This document shows positions 1 to 9,466 of a DNA stretch of 64,000 bases, piece by piece (within the stretch, counting starts at the first letter, position 1; every line of letters starts with the position of its first letter). The notes under the pieces were generated by a model. The model saw only the letters and a program-made list of their open reading frames with translations, made no database searches and was not told where the DNA came from. The translations under genes and the position numbers were made by a program. The stretch is from an uncultured Pseudoxanthomonas sp. (lineage in GTDB: Bacteria; Pseudomonadota; Gammaproteobacteria; Xanthomonadales; Xanthomonadaceae). The stretch covers positions 41,201-105,200 of the forward strand of contig NZ_CAMPJD010000003.1 in assembly GCF_946886695.1 (NCBI RefSeq), written 5' to 3'.

Positions 1-672
1 GCTGGCGCCCAGCAATTGCAGCACGCCGATTTCCTCGCGCCGCGACTGGATGTCCAAGCGCACCGTATTGCCGACCACCAGCAGGGCGCCCAGTCCGAAC
101 AGCGCGGCGAGTACCCAGACCAGCCGCTTGCCGAAGCCCATCCATCCGGCGAGCCGCTCGCGCCAGGCCGCATCGTGCTGCAGCAGGTCGGTTTCCGGCA
201 GCGCCTCCAGCGCGGCGATCAGTCGCGCCTCGTCGCCCTCGGGCACCACCACCAGCAGGCTGGGCAGGGGATTGCCGTCCAGCAGATCCAGCGAACCCGC
301 CAGACCACTGCGTTCGCGGAACTCCGCCAGGCCCTGTTCGGGCGTGCGCAACTCGACGCGGGCGACATCGTCGCGCCCACGCAGCGATTCGGCGAGCGCC
401 TGCGCGCGCGCCACCGGCGTGTCCGGGGTCAGGAACAGGTCGATCTCACGCGATTGCTGCACGTCGCCGGCGAAGTGGCCCACGTTCTGCAACGCCAGCC
501 ACAGGCCCAGTGGCAGCACGAACGCCACCGCCATCACGCCGATCGTCAGCAGCGTCGCCCATGGACGACGCACGGTGCGGCCCAGGCTGGAGACGAAACT
601 GTAGAGATGCTGGTCCAGCCAGATACCGAAACCGGAGCGCGCCTGCGCGCGGCTGTTCTTCGCGTCGCTCAT
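1..672 (-). CDS. ftsX: Cell division protein FtsX (3' end outside window)
   Basis: FtsX is the inner-membrane partner of the ATPase FtsE. The pair forms an ABC-like complex at the division septum that activates peptidoglycan hydrolases. The visible 224 residues start [10 protein letters not shown], have a first membrane segment at about 37-60 ([20 protein letters not shown]), a periplasmic domain, and a second membrane segment around 192-210. The C-terminal remainder is cut off by the window edge. The ATG overlaps the ftsE stop (ATGA), indicating translational coupling. No long ORF is listed here because the gene is open at its end; I read it from the complement. Confidence 0.93.
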   Translation of the reverse strand, partial: MSDAKNSRAQARSGFGIWLDQHLYSFVSSLGRTVRRPWATLLTIGVMAVAFVLPLGLWLALQNVGHFAGDVQQSREIDLFLTPDTPVARAQALAESLRGRDDVARVELRTPEQGLAEFRERSGLAGSLDLLDGNPLPSLLVVVPEGDEARLIAALEALPETDLLQHDAAWRERLAGWMGFGKRLVWVLAALFGLGALLVVGNTVRLDIQSRREEIGVLQLLGAS

Positions 673-1355
673 TCGGCCAGGTCCGCCGGCGAGATGTCGT
701 CGACCAGCTTGCCGTGGTCGAGGATCAGCACACGTTTCTTCATGCGTTTGAGCAGCGACAGATCATGGCTCACCACCAGCACGCTGGTGCCGCGCTCGGG
801 CATGGACGCGAACAGCGACATGATCTCCGCCGCCAGCGTCGGGTCCAGGTTGCCGGTCGGTTCGTCGGCCACCAGCAGGCGCGGCTCGGCGACGATGGCG
901 CGTGCGATGCCGACGCGCTGCTGTTCACCCGCGGACAGTTGGGTGGGCAACGCCTTCTCGCGATGGCCCAGTCCCAGTCGCGCCAGCACTTCGCGCACGC
1001 GCTTGCCGATGTCGCCACGGCGATCACCGCGCAGGATCAGCGGCAACGAGACGTTCTCCATTACCGTGCGGTCGGTGAGCAGTCGGTGGTCCTGGTAGAC
1101 CGCGCCGACCTCGCGACGATGCAGCGGAATGCGGCCGCCGCGCACCTTCAACAGGTTCTTGCCGGCGAACAGGACAGCACCGCGGCTGGGCCGCTCGCTC
1201 AGATGGATCAGCTTCAGCAGTGTGCTTTTGCCGGCGCCGGAATGGCCGGTGACGAAGAGCATCTCGCCTTCGGCCACCTCGAAGCTGACGTCCTCCAGCG
1301 CCGCATGGCCGCCGGGGTATTGCTTGCTGACATTTTCGAATCGAAGGACGCTCAT
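669..1355 (-). CDS. ftsE: Cell division ATP-binding protein FtsE
   Basis: ABC-type ATPase of the FtsEX septal complex, 228 residues, the family's normal length. Walker [10 protein letters not shown] lies near residue 38, the signature [14 protein letters not shown] follows mid-protein, and Walker B is [13 protein letters not shown]. The protein is cytosolic and peripheral on the membrane through FtsX. It is cotranscribed with ftsX through a 4-base stop/start overlap. It converges on nothing: rhlB lies upstream on the same strand with a terminator between them, so ftsE has its own promoter in 1356-1407. Confidence 0.96.
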   Translation of the reverse strand: MSVLRFENVSKQYPGGHAALEDVSFEVAEGEMLFVTGHSGAGKSTLLKLIHLSERPSRGAVLFAGKNLLKVRGGRIPLHRREVGAVYQDHRLLTDRTVMENVSLPLILRGDRRGDIGKRVREVLARLGLGHREKALPTQLSAGEQQRVGIARAIVAEPRLLVADEPTGNLDPTLAAEIMSLFASMPERGTSVLVVSHDLSLLKRMKKRVLILDHGKLVDDISPADLAE

Positions 1356-1407
1356 GTGCGTCGATTATGCCGGACCGATCAAGACACTGGCGATGCCGAC
1401 GCGCAAA

Positions 1408-1431
1408 GAAAAAGCCGGGACAGGCCCGGCT
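1408..1431 (-). terminator. Rho-independent terminator of rhlB
   Basis: A 7-bp stem AGCCGGG/CCCGGCT (1413-1419 with 1425-1431) has a 5-base loop. On the minus strand it is followed directly by a run of T (TTTTTCTTT). It sits 28 bases past the rhlB stop and is oriented to end rhlB transcription before ftsE. Confidence 0.8.
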
Positions 1432-1458
1432 TCTCCATGACGCGTGCGAGCGGACGGA

Positions 1459-3144
1459 TCAGCCGCCGGACACCAGCGAGCGGATCTTGCGTCCGAGGCG
1501 CGTCAGGAAGCCCGCGTTCTCGTCGGCAGGCTTCGGTGCGACTGCGGGCTTCGGTGCGGCCGGCGCGACGTTCGCCGCGGCGCCTTCGGCCCCGTCGAGC
1601 GGACGGCCATGGCGACGACGACGACGCTTGCGCGGCTTACGGTCGCCTTCCGGCAGCGCGGCAGCCTCGGGACGCGGCACTTCCGCAACATGCGCCGCCG
1701 GTGCGGCCGCGGCGGCAGCCTCGCCTTCGGGGCGCGGCGGACGCGGTGCGCGCGGCGGACGCGGCTTGCCATCGGCCGAACGCGGACCGTCGCGGCGAGC
1801 ACCGTCGCGACGACCGGCGCCACCGGATCCACCGGGCTTGCGGCCACCGCCACGACGCTCTTCGTCGGCCGCCTTCTGTTCGCGGGCCTCGCGGAAGATC
1901 TGGCTGACGCTTTCTTCTTCGTCATCACCCTCGCCCGCTGCCGGCTTCAGACGCTCCGGGCGCGGCAGCGCCGTCAGCAGCTCGGCGGTGACCGGCTCGG
2001 ACGGGATCTTCTGCTCAATGTAGGCCTCGATGTCGGGCAGCGACATCGCGTAGCGCTCGCAAGCGAAGCTGATCGCATCGCCCTCGGCGCCGAGGCGCGC
2101 GGTGCGACCGATGCGGTGCACGTAGTCCTCGGCGTCGAACGGCAGGTCGTAGTTGAACACGTGCGACACGCCATCGATATGCAGGCCACGCGCGGCCACA
2201 TCGGTGGCCACCAGCAGTTCCAGCTGGCCGGCCTGGAACTTCTTCAACAACGATTCGCGCTTCTTCTGCGGTACGTCGCCGGACAGCACGCCGACGCGGT
2301 AGCCGGCCCGTTCCAGCGCGCGGGCAACACGCTCGACGAACGCCTTGGTGTTGACGAACACCATGGTGCGCGCGCCTTCGCTGCGCGACAGCAGGCCGAT
2401 CAGCAGCGGGATCTTTTCTTCATCGGCCGGGTAGTAGAGCTTCTGCCGTACCTTGGCCGCGGTGATGAACTCGGTCTCGACGACGAGCTTCTCGGGCTCG
2501 TTCATGTGCTCGTAGGCGAGCTCCAGCACGCGGTGCGACAGCGTGGCCGAGAACAGCAGCGTCTGCCGCGTCGTGCGCTCGGGCATGCGCCGAAGCAGGA
2601 AGCGGATGTCCTTGATGAAGCCCAGGTCGAACATGCGGTCGGCTTCGTCCAGCACGCACATCTCGCAGGCGTGCAGGCTGACCACCTTGTGCTGCTTGAC
2701 GTAGTCGATCAGGCGGCCCGGGGTGGCGATGATGACGTCCACGCCCTGCTGCAGCAGTTCACGCTGCTTGTCGTAGTCCACGCCGCCGTAGACCAGCGCA
2801 AAACGCAGCCCGAGATCGGCGCCGAACTTCACGGCATCCTTGTGGATCTGGATGGCCAGCTCACGCGTGGGCGCCAGGATCAGCGCGCGCGGATCCTCGG
2901 GCTTGCGATCGGCCAGCGCCGGGCGGATCAGCAGGCGGTTCATCACCGCCACCAGGAACGCCAGCGTCTTGCCAGTGCCGGTCTGCGCCTGGCCGGCCAC
3001 GTCGCGGCCCGCGAGGGCAACCGGAAGCGTCATCGCCTGGATGGGCGTGCAGCGGGAGAAACCTGCGGCTTCCAACCCGGCCAGAAGCGCCGGATGCAGG
3101 TCGAACGAGGAGAAAGTGATATCGGTTAACGGTTTGTCGCTCAT
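1459..3144 (-). CDS. rhlB: DEAD-box RNA helicase RhlB
   Basis: ATP-dependent RNA helicase of about 561 residues, in the size range of Xanthomonas RhlB and longer than E. coli RhlB because of an arginine/proline/glycine-rich tail (last ~150 residues). Helicase motifs visible: AQTGTGKT (motif I), PTRELAIQ (Ia), DEAD in [10 protein letters not shown] (II), SATL (III), and [10 protein letters not shown] (VI). A longer reading frame extends to 3261, but ATG 3144 ([11 protein letters not shown]) follows a purine-rich AAGAAGG and matches known RhlB N-termini, so I chose it. It is divergent from trxA-rho across a 225-bp intergenic region. Role: RNA unwinding in degradosome-linked mRNA turnover. Confidence 0.93.
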   Translation of the reverse strand: MSDKPLTDITFSSFDLHPALLAGLEAAGFSRCTPIQAMTLPVALAGRDVAGQAQTGTGKTLAFLVAVMNRLLIRPALADRKPEDPRALILAPTRELAIQIHKDAVKFGADLGLRFALVYGGVDYDKQRELLQQGVDVIIATPGRLIDYVKQHKVVSLHACEMCVLDEADRMFDLGFIKDIRFLLRRMPERTTRQTLLFSATLSHRVLELAYEHMNEPEKLVVETEFITAAKVRQKLYYPADEEKIPLLIGLLSRSEGARTMVFVNTKAFVERVARALERAGYRVGVLSGDVPQKKRESLLKKFQAGQLELLVATDVAARGLHIDGVSHVFNYDLPFDAEDYVHRIGRTARLGAEGDAISFACERYAMSLPDIEAYIEQKIPSEPVTAELLTALPRPERLKPAAGEGDDEEESVSQIFREAREQKAADEERRGGGRKPGGSGGAGRRDGARRDGPRSADGKPRPPRAPRPPRPEGEAAAAAAPAAHVAEVPRPEAAALPEGDRKPRKRRRRRHGRPLDGAEGAAANVAPAAPKPAVAPKPADENAGFLTRLGRKIRSLVSGG

Positions 3145-3369
3145 GCCTTCTTCTTTGCGTCGCTGTGTTCCGCGCGCGTCTCTTATGAATGCGGTGGGTG
3201 TGCTTGCATCAGCCGTACCGGCGTCGCACACTGCGCCCCCTGTGCCGGGTTGCGCGACCACCTGGGTAACCTTGAAAAGGTCGCGGAACGCCCCAGTTTA
3301 CCCCAATAGTGGTGGCCGTCCCGGCCCGAACCCGTCCGCGCCCGGCCGCGGACCCCGCAGGAGATCCCC

Positions 3370-3711
3370 GTGAGCGACAAAGTGACCCACGTCGGCGATG
3401 CCGATTTCGATGCTGCCGTGCTGCAGTCAGGCGAACCCGTACTGGTGGATTTCTGGGCCGAATGGTGCGGCCCGTGCAAGATGATCTCGCCCGTGCTCGA
3501 CGAACTGGCCGAGACCTACGGCGGCAAGCTGAAGGTCGCCAAGGTCAACGTGGACGAGAACCGCGCCACCGCCATCAAGTACCACGTGCGCTCCATCCCG
3601 ATGCTGCTGCTGTTCAAGGACGGCCAGATCCAGGCCACCCAGATCGGCGCCGTCGGCAAGGGCCAGCTGACCCAGATGATCGACAAGGCCCTGGGCACCC
3701 AGGCTGCCTGA
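3370..3711 (+). CDS. trxA: Thioredoxin
   Basis: Cytosolic dithiol-disulfide reductant of 113 residues. The active site WCGPCK is at about 33-38 in the context VDFWAEWCGPCKM, and the cis-proline is in SIPML. The start is GTG at 3370, preceded by AGGAG at 3359-3363. The neighbours rhlB (divergent) and rho (downstream) form the arrangement seen in many gammaproteobacteria. A GC-rich hairpin at 3721-3739 follows the stop. Confidence 0.96.
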   Translation: MSDKVTHVGDADFDAAVLQSGEPVLVDFWAEWCGPCKMISPVLDELAETYGGKLKVAKVNVDENRATAIKYHVRSIPMLLLFKDGQIQATQIGAVGKGQLTQMIDKALGTQAA

Positions 3712-3720
3712 CGCTGCCCC

Positions 3721-3739
3721 GCCCCCGCCGAGCGGGGGC
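3721..3739 (+). terminator. GC-rich hairpin after trxA
   Basis: A perfect 8-bp stem GCCCCCGC/GCGGGGGC with a 3-base loop lies 10 bases past the trxA stop. No U-run follows, so it may be a weak terminator, a processing site or an mRNA 3' stabiliser rather than a full intrinsic terminator. Confidence 0.45.
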
Positions 3740-3919
3740 GCAAAGGCTGAATCCGCTTGAACCCGCCGCCCCTGCGCAGCTTGCCGCCATCCCGGGCCGG
3801 TGGTAGTGTCGAACCCGAAATCCGGCGCAGGGGATGCGCCGCACCCATCTGAATACCCACTCATCACCTCACCCCGCCGCCGCAACGCCGGCGCTCGCCA
3901 CCTAGCGAGGATTCGCAAC

Positions 3920-5599
3920 TTGTCCGACAGCAGCAACGAAACCGGCGCTCCCGCCGAAAAGCGCGTGCGCAAAGCCCGTGTCCCGAAGACCCCGTCCGCC
4001 GACACGTCCGCCGCACCGGCAGAGCGCGTGTCCGACCCGGCACCGCTGCCGCCGGTGACCGCCGACCGGGCCCCCGCCCCCGCGCCGTCTGTCCCGTCCC
4101 ATGACGGCGGCGACGACGCCCACGCTCCGCAGACCCAGGCCGGGGGCCAGCAGCAGGACGGCGGCGACCAGCGCGACGGCAACCGGTTCAACAACAACAA
4201 TCGCCGCGACCGTTTCCGCAACCGCCGCGAACGCAACCGCGAGCGTCAGGGCAACGACGGCCTGCCGCAGGACGGCAACGGTCAGGACAACACCTTCGTC
4301 CCCCGCGCCATGCCGAACGTGCCGGAGGGCTTCCCGCAGTATTCGCTGGGCGACCTCAAGCGCATGCCCGCGCCCAAGCTGCTGGACATCGCCGAGCAGC
4401 TGAACATCCAGGAAGGCGTCGCCCGCGCCCGCAAGCAGGACGTGATCTTCGCGCTGCTGAAGGTGTTGACCCGCCATGGTGAAGGCGTCGCCGCCGACGG
4501 CGTGCTGGAAATCCTGCCGGACGGCTTCGGCTTCCTGCGTGCGGCCGAAGCCAGCTACCTGGCCGGCCCGGACGACGTCTACATCAGCCCCAGCCAGATC
4601 CGCCGCTTCAACCTGCGCACCGGCGACCACCTGGCCGGCCGCATCCGCTGGCCGAAGGACGGCGAGCGCTACTTCGCGCTGTCGACCATCGACACGATCA
4701 ATGGCGAACCGCTGGAAGCGTCGAAGAACAAGGTGCTGTTCGAGAACTTGACGCCGCTGTTCCCGCGTCGCCGCTTCACGCTGGAGCGCGGCAACGGCTC
4801 GTCGGAAGACATCGCCGGCCGCATCCTCGACCTGATGGCGCCGCAGGGCAAGGGCCAGCGCGCGCTGATCGTGTCGCCGCCCAAGGCCGGCAAGACGATC
4901 ATGATGCAGCAGATCGCCACCGCCATCACCACCAACCACCCGGACGTGCACCTGATCGTGCTGCTGGTGGACGAGCGTCCGGAAGAAGTGACCGAAATGC
5001 AGCGCACCGTGCGCGGTGAAGTGGTGTCTTCGACCTTCGACGAACCGGCCGCCCGCCACGTGCAGGTCGCCGAGATGGTGATCGAGCGCGCCAAGCGCCT
5101 GGTCGAGCACAAGAAGGACGTGGTGATCATGCTGGACTCGATCACACGCCTGGCCCGCGCCTACAACAACGTCGTGCCCAGCTCCGGCAAGGTGCTGACC
5201 GGCGGCGTGGACGCCAACGCCCTGCACCGCCCGAAGCGTTTCTTCGGCGCCGCGCGCAACGTGGAAGAAGGCGGCTCGCTGACCATCATCGCCACCGCGC
5301 TGGTCGAGACCGGCAGCAAGATGGACGAGGTTATCTACGAAGAGTTCAAGGGCACCGGCAACAGCGAAGTGCACCTGAACCGCCGCATCACCGAGAAGCG
5401 CGTCTATCCGGCCATCGACATCAACCGCTCGGGCACGCGCCGCGAGGACCTGCTGATCGAACCGGAGCTGCTGCAGAAGATCTGGATCCTGCGCAAGCTG
5501 CTGCACCCCATGGACGAGATCGCGGCGATGGAGTTCCTGCTGGACAAGATGAAGAACACGAAGTCCAACGACGAGTTCTTCAGCTCGATGAAGCGCTGA
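3920..5599 (+). CDS. rho: Transcription termination factor Rho
   Basis: Hexameric RNA-dependent ATPase that terminates transcription. The open frame reaches back to 3800, but the TTG at 3920 ([11 protein letters not shown]) follows AGCGAGG at a good distance and fits other xanthomonad Rho proteins, giving 559 residues. The first ~130 residues are a low-complexity extension rich in Asn, Arg, Gly and Gln ([19 protein letters not shown]), typical of high-GC lineages. Then come the Rho N-domain ([19 protein letters not shown]), the cold-shock RNA-binding domain, and the ATPase with Walker A PPKAGKTI and Walker [17 protein letters not shown]. The last ~207 bases are repeated at 16070-16280. Confidence 0.95.
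   Translation: MSDSSNETGAPAEKRVRKARVPKTPSADTSAAPAERVSDPAPLPPVTADRAPAPAPSVPSHDGGDDAHAPQTQAGGQQQDGGDQRDGNRFNNNNRRDRFRNRRERNRERQGNDGLPQDGNGQDNTFVPRAMPNVPEGFPQYSLGDLKRMPAPKLLDIAEQLNIQEGVARARKQDVIFALLKVLTRHGEGVAADGVLEILPDGFGFLRAAEASYLAGPDDVYISPSQIRRFNLRTGDHLAGRIRWPKDGERYFALSTIDTINGEPLEASKNKVLFENLTPLFPRRRFTLERGNGSSEDIAGRILDLMAPQGKGQRALIVSPPKAGKTIMMQQIATAITTNHPDVHLIVLLVDERPEEVTEMQRTVRGEVVSSTFDEPAARHVQVAEMVIERAKRLVEHKKDVVIMLDSITRLARAYNNVVPSSGKVLTGGVDANALHRPKRFFGAARNVEEGGSLTIIATALVETGSKMDEVIYEEFKGTGNSEVHLNRRITEKRVYPAIDINRSGTRREDLLIEPELLQKIWILRKLLHPMDEIAAMEFLLDKMKNTKSNDEFFSSMKR
5393..5599 (+). repeat. rho 3'-end direct repeat, copy 1 (inside intact rho)
   Basis: The final ~207 bases of rho, starting at GAGAAGCGC, reappear at 16070-16280 in the same orientation. 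By eye the copies differ at about ten positions plus one 4-base insertion in the second copy. The two copies bracket the minus-strand RiPP-like operon. Confidence 0.85.
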
Positions 5600-5622
5600 C
5601 CGGTTGCTCTTCAAGTCGATAC

Positions 5623-5656
5623 GGAACGCCCCGCCCTGCGGGGCGTTCCTGTTTGG
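5623..5656 (+). terminator. Intrinsic terminator after rho
   Basis: A perfect 10-bp stem GGAACGCCCC/GGGGCGTTCC (5623-5632 with 5640-5649) has a 7-base loop, followed by TGTTTGG. It lies 23 bases after the rho stop and before the converging phosphoesterase gene. Confidence 0.75.
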
Positions 5657-5703
5657 ATTGCCGGCGTGATCCGTGAACGGGTTGCGCCGGCCGGCGAGTC
5701 TGA

Positions 5704-7023
5704 TCAATAGGGATGGGGCAGCGCGGATAGACGTCGCGCATGACGATACATATCCGCCAGCAGCCGCCGATCCTCGGCATTCAACAGACTGAATTCACGG
5801 TGCAAGGCGCCTCCGGCGTCCCTCAACCGGCGGGGCTCGCCGAGATCCAGGATCTCCGGTTTGCCGGACGCAAACGCCAGCACCTCGGGCCGGGCGCCGT
5901 CGTCGTTGACGTCGATCGCCAGCACACGCCCCTCGAAGAGCCGGGTCACACGGGGCACCGGCGTATGCGCGACCACGATCGCGGAAGCACCATAGGCTTT
6001 CAAGGCATCGTCCACCTGGGCCTGGCTCGCGAGGGGGTACCTGTCCTCCAGCGGCATCAGATACCCGCGGTATTGGGTCACTCCAGCCATGCCGAAGACG
6101 GCATCCAATGCCGCGTCGGTCCGTACGTGTCCGGGCGTGCTGGCCCAGTAGTCGGCACTCGCCGCGTTCAAGGCTGGAACTTCGAGTCCGGAACGAGCGA
6201 CCTCGGGACTGATTCCGCCATGCACGAACAGGACGTCGCCCAGTTTCAGCGCAACCGGCTGCCTACGCAGCCAACCGCCGATCACCGTATCCTCCGCGAA
6301 CGCCGCCGCGTATCCACCCATCGCGTTCAAGGCATACAGGTGTTCCGGATGCGCGCGCGAGATGTTGCTGCGCAAGACATACTGCTCATGGTTCCCGAGG
6401 ACCACGTGCACGGCGCCGCCGGCCGCGCTCGCTTGTGCCGACAGGTCGTGCAGACGCCACAGCACGGCGAAGACATCGCGGCCACGGTCCACGGAATCCC
6501 CCAGTACGACCAGGTGTCCACGGCCCAGGGCCCATTCGCCTGCGGTGTCGACGACACCCGACTTGCGCAGCGCTGCCTCGAGGAAACGCGCGTTCCCCTC
6601 TATGTCGCTGATCGCCAGCACCCGCTCGGGCATGGGCGCGACCGCGGGAGGGACCGCGACATCGTCAAGCGAGAATGCGTAGGCGCGCCCCCCGCACTCG
6701 AGACGCAACGTAGCCCCCCGACCGGCAAGCATTTCGGCGCGATCGATGCAGAACCAGCGCGCCGTCCACCCTCCGGTCCCGTCGCGGCGTACGACAGGCC
6801 CGTCCAAGAACCCCGGCATGGCGACACGATCGCCAGTGCCGGAATAGATCGGAAGCGCGATGTTGGTGGTGCCGATAGTCGGGACGACAAGCCGGCGGTG
6901 TACGCCATGCTCGGTCAACTCGATCCTCGCCCGGGAAAGCAGCACGACGAGGGCGACCAGAACGATCATCAGTGCGCCAACAAACGTATAGGCCCCGCGC
7001 TTGAGCCAGCGCCGCGCCATCAC
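5704..7023 (-). CDS. Membrane-anchored PPP-type metallophosphoesterase
   Basis: 439 residues. One N-terminal membrane helix (about 12-30) is preceded by RRWLKR, suggesting an N-in anchor with the catalytic domain outside the cytoplasm. The calcineurin/Ser-Thr-phosphatase fold is marked by SDIEGN (139-144), GDSVDRG (175-181), GNHE (210-213), VHGG (267-270) and VAHTP (351-355). The first motif is normally D-x-H-G; here the metal-ligand His is Glu (E142), an unusual change that could alter metal choice. It is the last gene of the operon and its start overlaps the stop of the third oxygenase by 4 bases. A phosphatase next to a kinase suggests removal of a phosphate placed on the peptide; this is inference. 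It could instead act on nucleotides or lipids. Confidence 0.8.
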   Translation of the reverse strand: MMARRWLKRGAYTFVGALMIVLVALVVLLSRARIELTEHGVHRRLVVPTIGTTNIALPIYSGTGDRVAMPGFLDGPVVRRDGTGGWTARWFCIDRAEMLAGRGATLRLECGGRAYAFSLDDVAVPPAVAPMPERVLAISDIEGNARFLEAALRKSGVVDTAGEWALGRGHLVVLGDSVDRGRDVFAVLWRLHDLSAQASAAGGAVHVVLGNHEQYVLRSNISRAHPEHLYALNAMGGYAAAFAEDTVIGGWLRRQPVALKLGDVLFVHGGISPEVARSGLEVPALNAASADYWASTPGHVRTDAALDAVFGMAGVTQYRGYLMPLEDRYPLASQAQVDDALKAYGASAIVVAHTPVPRVTRLFEGRVLAIDVNDDGARPEVLAFASGKPEILDLGEPRRLRDAGGALHREFSLLNAEDRRLLADMYRHARRLSALPHPY

Positions 7024-8273
7024 GGGACGCGCTCGACAAGGCGGCAGTCCAGCATGGACTGGGCGAAGATCAGCCGGCTTTCATGCTCCAGGCCAGGCAG
7101 CGACTCCGGCGTGAAGCTGTCCTCGCGTCGGATGTGTTCCAGTGCCGCCTCGACACCCTCGGGCAGCGTGACCACCGCACCATCGACGGCGACGCTGACC
7201 GTTCCGTCGGCCTTGAAGAAATTGAACAGCGCTTGCCGACGCAGGCGCAGGCCGGTTCCATGATCCAATGGCCGATGTTCGATCAGTCCCAACAGGGAGT
7301 TGCGGGCAGGCGGTTGGCGACTCTGGATGAACGATTTGTAGACATCGTTGGCGGCGTTCTCGATGTCCATGCTTTCGATTACCCGACGCATGGCCTGGCG
7401 CGCAGCTTCGATCGCCTCCTCGCTGCGGTAGTCGTCGAACATCGCGGCCTTGCGCATGTCCAGGTTCTGCAGCGACGCGCGCTTGAACTCGCCCAGGACG
7501 ATGTCCATGACGGTAAGACTGCGCAAGCCAATGGTGATGTGCAGCGAATGGTCGTCTTCGGCCTCGGCGCCATGGATGTAGCCGCGCGGGAGGTACAGGA
7601 CGCTGCCCGGCCGCAGCACGAGCTCGGTATCCTTCTTTGCCTGCGCGATCCACGATTTCAGTTCCCGCATGTGCTCCTCGTGCGGCAATCCCAATGGACT
7701 GTCGTAGATATGCCAGCGCTTGGATCCGGCGATCTGCAGAACGAGGACGTCGTGGGTGTCCCAGTGCAGCTTGAACCCTTGTGAGTCGGGCGGACTGAGA
7801 TAGACGTTGGAACGCATCGGCAAGTGCGTCTCCGCCTCGCACCGGCTGATCAGCTCGGCCAGCGGCAGATGGTGGCGATTGAGATGGGAGAACAGCAGCA
7901 TGGTGCCGTCCTTGAACGCGCGCAGCATCTCGTGCCGGTCGGCAATTCCATCCTTGGAGTATTCGTCGAAGCTCTTGTCCTTTCCTTCCTTGACCAGCCG
8001 GATGTCGGACGCATGGAAGGCGCGCGTACCGATGTATTCGTCCATATCCCGCATGGTCAGCAGGCTGGCGAAGTATTCCGGGTTATCGCGCGCAATGAAG
8101 AACGGCCGGGCCTCCCAGTACTCGCGGAAAAATTCCTCCGTTCCCTTCGGTGCGATAAGCGATCCGAGACCGTCGAACACCGGCTGCACCGACGTACTGG
8201 AGGGTTCAATGATCTCGATGCCTGGATCCACTGGATATCCTTGATGGTGCGGTCGCAAGACCGATTGATTCAC
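7020..8273 (-). CDS. JmjC/cupin-4 oxygenase, third of three
   Basis: 417-residue Fe(II)/2-oxoglutarate oxygenase of the cupin-4 (JmjC, RoxA/YcfD, NO66/MINA53) family, whose known members hydroxylate ribosomal proteins. The iron triad is visible: H170 and D172 in LHWDTHD, H234 in PRGYIHG. An N-terminal region (FFREYWEARPFFI) and a C-terminal winged-helix-like part (VTLPEGVEAALEHIRREDSFTPESLPGLEHESRL) fit the family plan. It overlaps both flanking genes by 4 bases. In this operon it probably hydroxylates the precursor peptide rather than a ribosomal protein (inference). Confidence 0.85.
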   Translation of the reverse strand: MNQSVLRPHHQGYPVDPGIEIIEPSSTSVQPVFDGLGSLIAPKGTEEFFREYWEARPFFIARDNPEYFASLLTMRDMDEYIGTRAFHASDIRLVKEGKDKSFDEYSKDGIADRHEMLRAFKDGTMLLFSHLNRHHLPLAELISRCEAETHLPMRSNVYLSPPDSQGFKLHWDTHDVLVLQIAGSKRWHIYDSPLGLPHEEHMRELKSWIAQAKKDTELVLRPGSVLYLPRGYIHGAEAEDDHSLHITIGLRSLTVMDIVLGEFKRASLQNLDMRKAAMFDDYRSEEAIEAARQAMRRVIESMDIENAANDVYKSFIQSRQPPARNSLLGLIEHRPLDHGTGLRLRRQALFNFFKADGTVSVAVDGAVVTLPEGVEAALEHIRREDSFTPESLPGLEHESRLIFAQSMLDCRLVERVP

Positions 8274-9466
8274 TTCAGGGCCGGGCTCGCTGCCCCGATC
8301 CGGAGCAGCGAGCGTGCCAGGGCTAGCCGGGACTCGGCGTCCAGCTCCGGCAACTCGCCGATGCTGAGTCGGCGAACCGACCGCATTCGGCGCAGCGCCT
8401 CAGTAGCGTCGAACGGCACGTCCCGGGACTCGCCGTGGGCGCTGATTCGTGTCCGCGCAGCCGAAGCTTCGACGTGCAACTCGACTCCTGGCCGGGACTC
8501 CAGGACCGTGGCGTCGTCAGCCGTAAGCGCGGAGGACAGCGCCCTCAGGCGGTCGTCACAGCGCACCCGATGGCGGCGGAACCGGAGATCGGCCGCGGCG
8601 ACGGCCTGGGCGATATCGACCTCGCCCGCGATCGCGATCACCTCTGCGGCGATCGCGGTGCCATCGATCTCGCCGGGGCGGACACCCCTCCGGAAACGCT
8701 CCGTCGCCAAAAGCCGCTGCTCGAGCGCCGCAATGATGACCTCGCGCAGCGCCCTGTTGCGGACCGACACGCTGAGATGCAGCGTGTCGGTCTCCATGGC
8801 GGACGCCGCATGCACGTATCCACGGGGAAGATAGGCAACATCCCCCGGTCGCATGTCGATCCGCGCGATCAGCCTTGCCTGCGCGCCATAGTGGCTCGAC
8901 ATGCGCTGCTGCTCTTCGTGCGGGATCGGCATGGGGTTGTCGCACAACTCCCATGACTTCGTCCCGCGGATCTGGACCACGATCACATCATGGGTGTCGT
9001 AGTGGCGATGGAAACCGCTGGATCCCTTGGGCGTCAGGAATGCATTGGCCCGCACGGGCAACTTCAGGTCGCTTTCCCAGGCGTACAGCATCCGCGCCAG
9101 CGCCGGCACATGCTGGTCGATCTTGTCGAATATCAGGGTATGGCCCGAAGCGAAGGCGTCGAAGATCGCCTGCCGGTCAGCCGGCCCCTCGGGAAAAAGG
9201 ATGTCGCGAGAAAGCGGCACGTGGTCGCGTGCCACTCGCAGGTCGCTTGGCCACAGCGTCCGTGACCCGACAAGGGTGTCCAAGATGTCGACATCGAGGA
9301 TCCTCGCCATCGCATCGCCTGCGCAGCTGCGAACTAGGAAAGGCTTGCGTTCCCAGAACTCCGAGAAGAAGCGGTCCCGGCCGACCGGCGCCAGCAGATC
9401 GAACAGATCTGCGCAGTCGGGCTCGACGCCTCTCCCGCAGGCATCAAAGATGTCCAGCGTCTGCAT
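8270..9466 (-). CDS. JmjC/cupin-4 oxygenase, second of three
   Basis: 398 residues, paralogous to its two neighbours. Iron ligands H155 and D157 are in RHYDTHD and H219 is in PRGYVHA. Family features include FFSEFWERKPFLV near the N-terminus, TKSWELCDNP after the HxD strand, and the C-terminal ELPELDAESRLALARSLL. It is the most diverged of the three (for example VQIRGTKSW where the others have LQIAGSK), pointing to a different residue target. It overlaps the first oxygenase gene by 23 bases and the third by 4. Confidence 0.85.
   Translation of the reverse strand: MQTLDIFDACGRGVEPDCADLFDLLAPVGRDRFFSEFWERKPFLVRSCAGDAMARILDVDILDTLVGSRTLWPSDLRVARDHVPLSRDILFPEGPADRQAIFDAFASGHTLIFDKIDQHVPALARMLYAWESDLKLPVRANAFLTPKGSSGFHRHYDTHDVIVVQIRGTKSWELCDNPMPIPHEEQQRMSSHYGAQARLIARIDMRPGDVAYLPRGYVHAASAMETDTLHLSVSVRNRALREVIIAALEQRLLATERFRRGVRPGEIDGTAIAAEVIAIAGEVDIAQAVAAADLRFRRHRVRCDDRLRALSSALTADDATVLESRPGVELHVEASAARTRISAHGESRDVPFDATEALRRMRSVRRLSIGELPELDAESRLALARSLLRIGAASPALK

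Noticed and set aside
3800..3919. 40-codon upstream extension of rho
   Set aside because: No conserved wording and no ribosome site; TTG 3920 has AGCGAGG upstream and a family-like start.
3902..5707. 601-residue minus-strand ORF opposite rho
   Set aside because: It is the complement of a highly conserved gene; His/Val/Gly/Arg-rich translation is a GC-rich antisense shadow.
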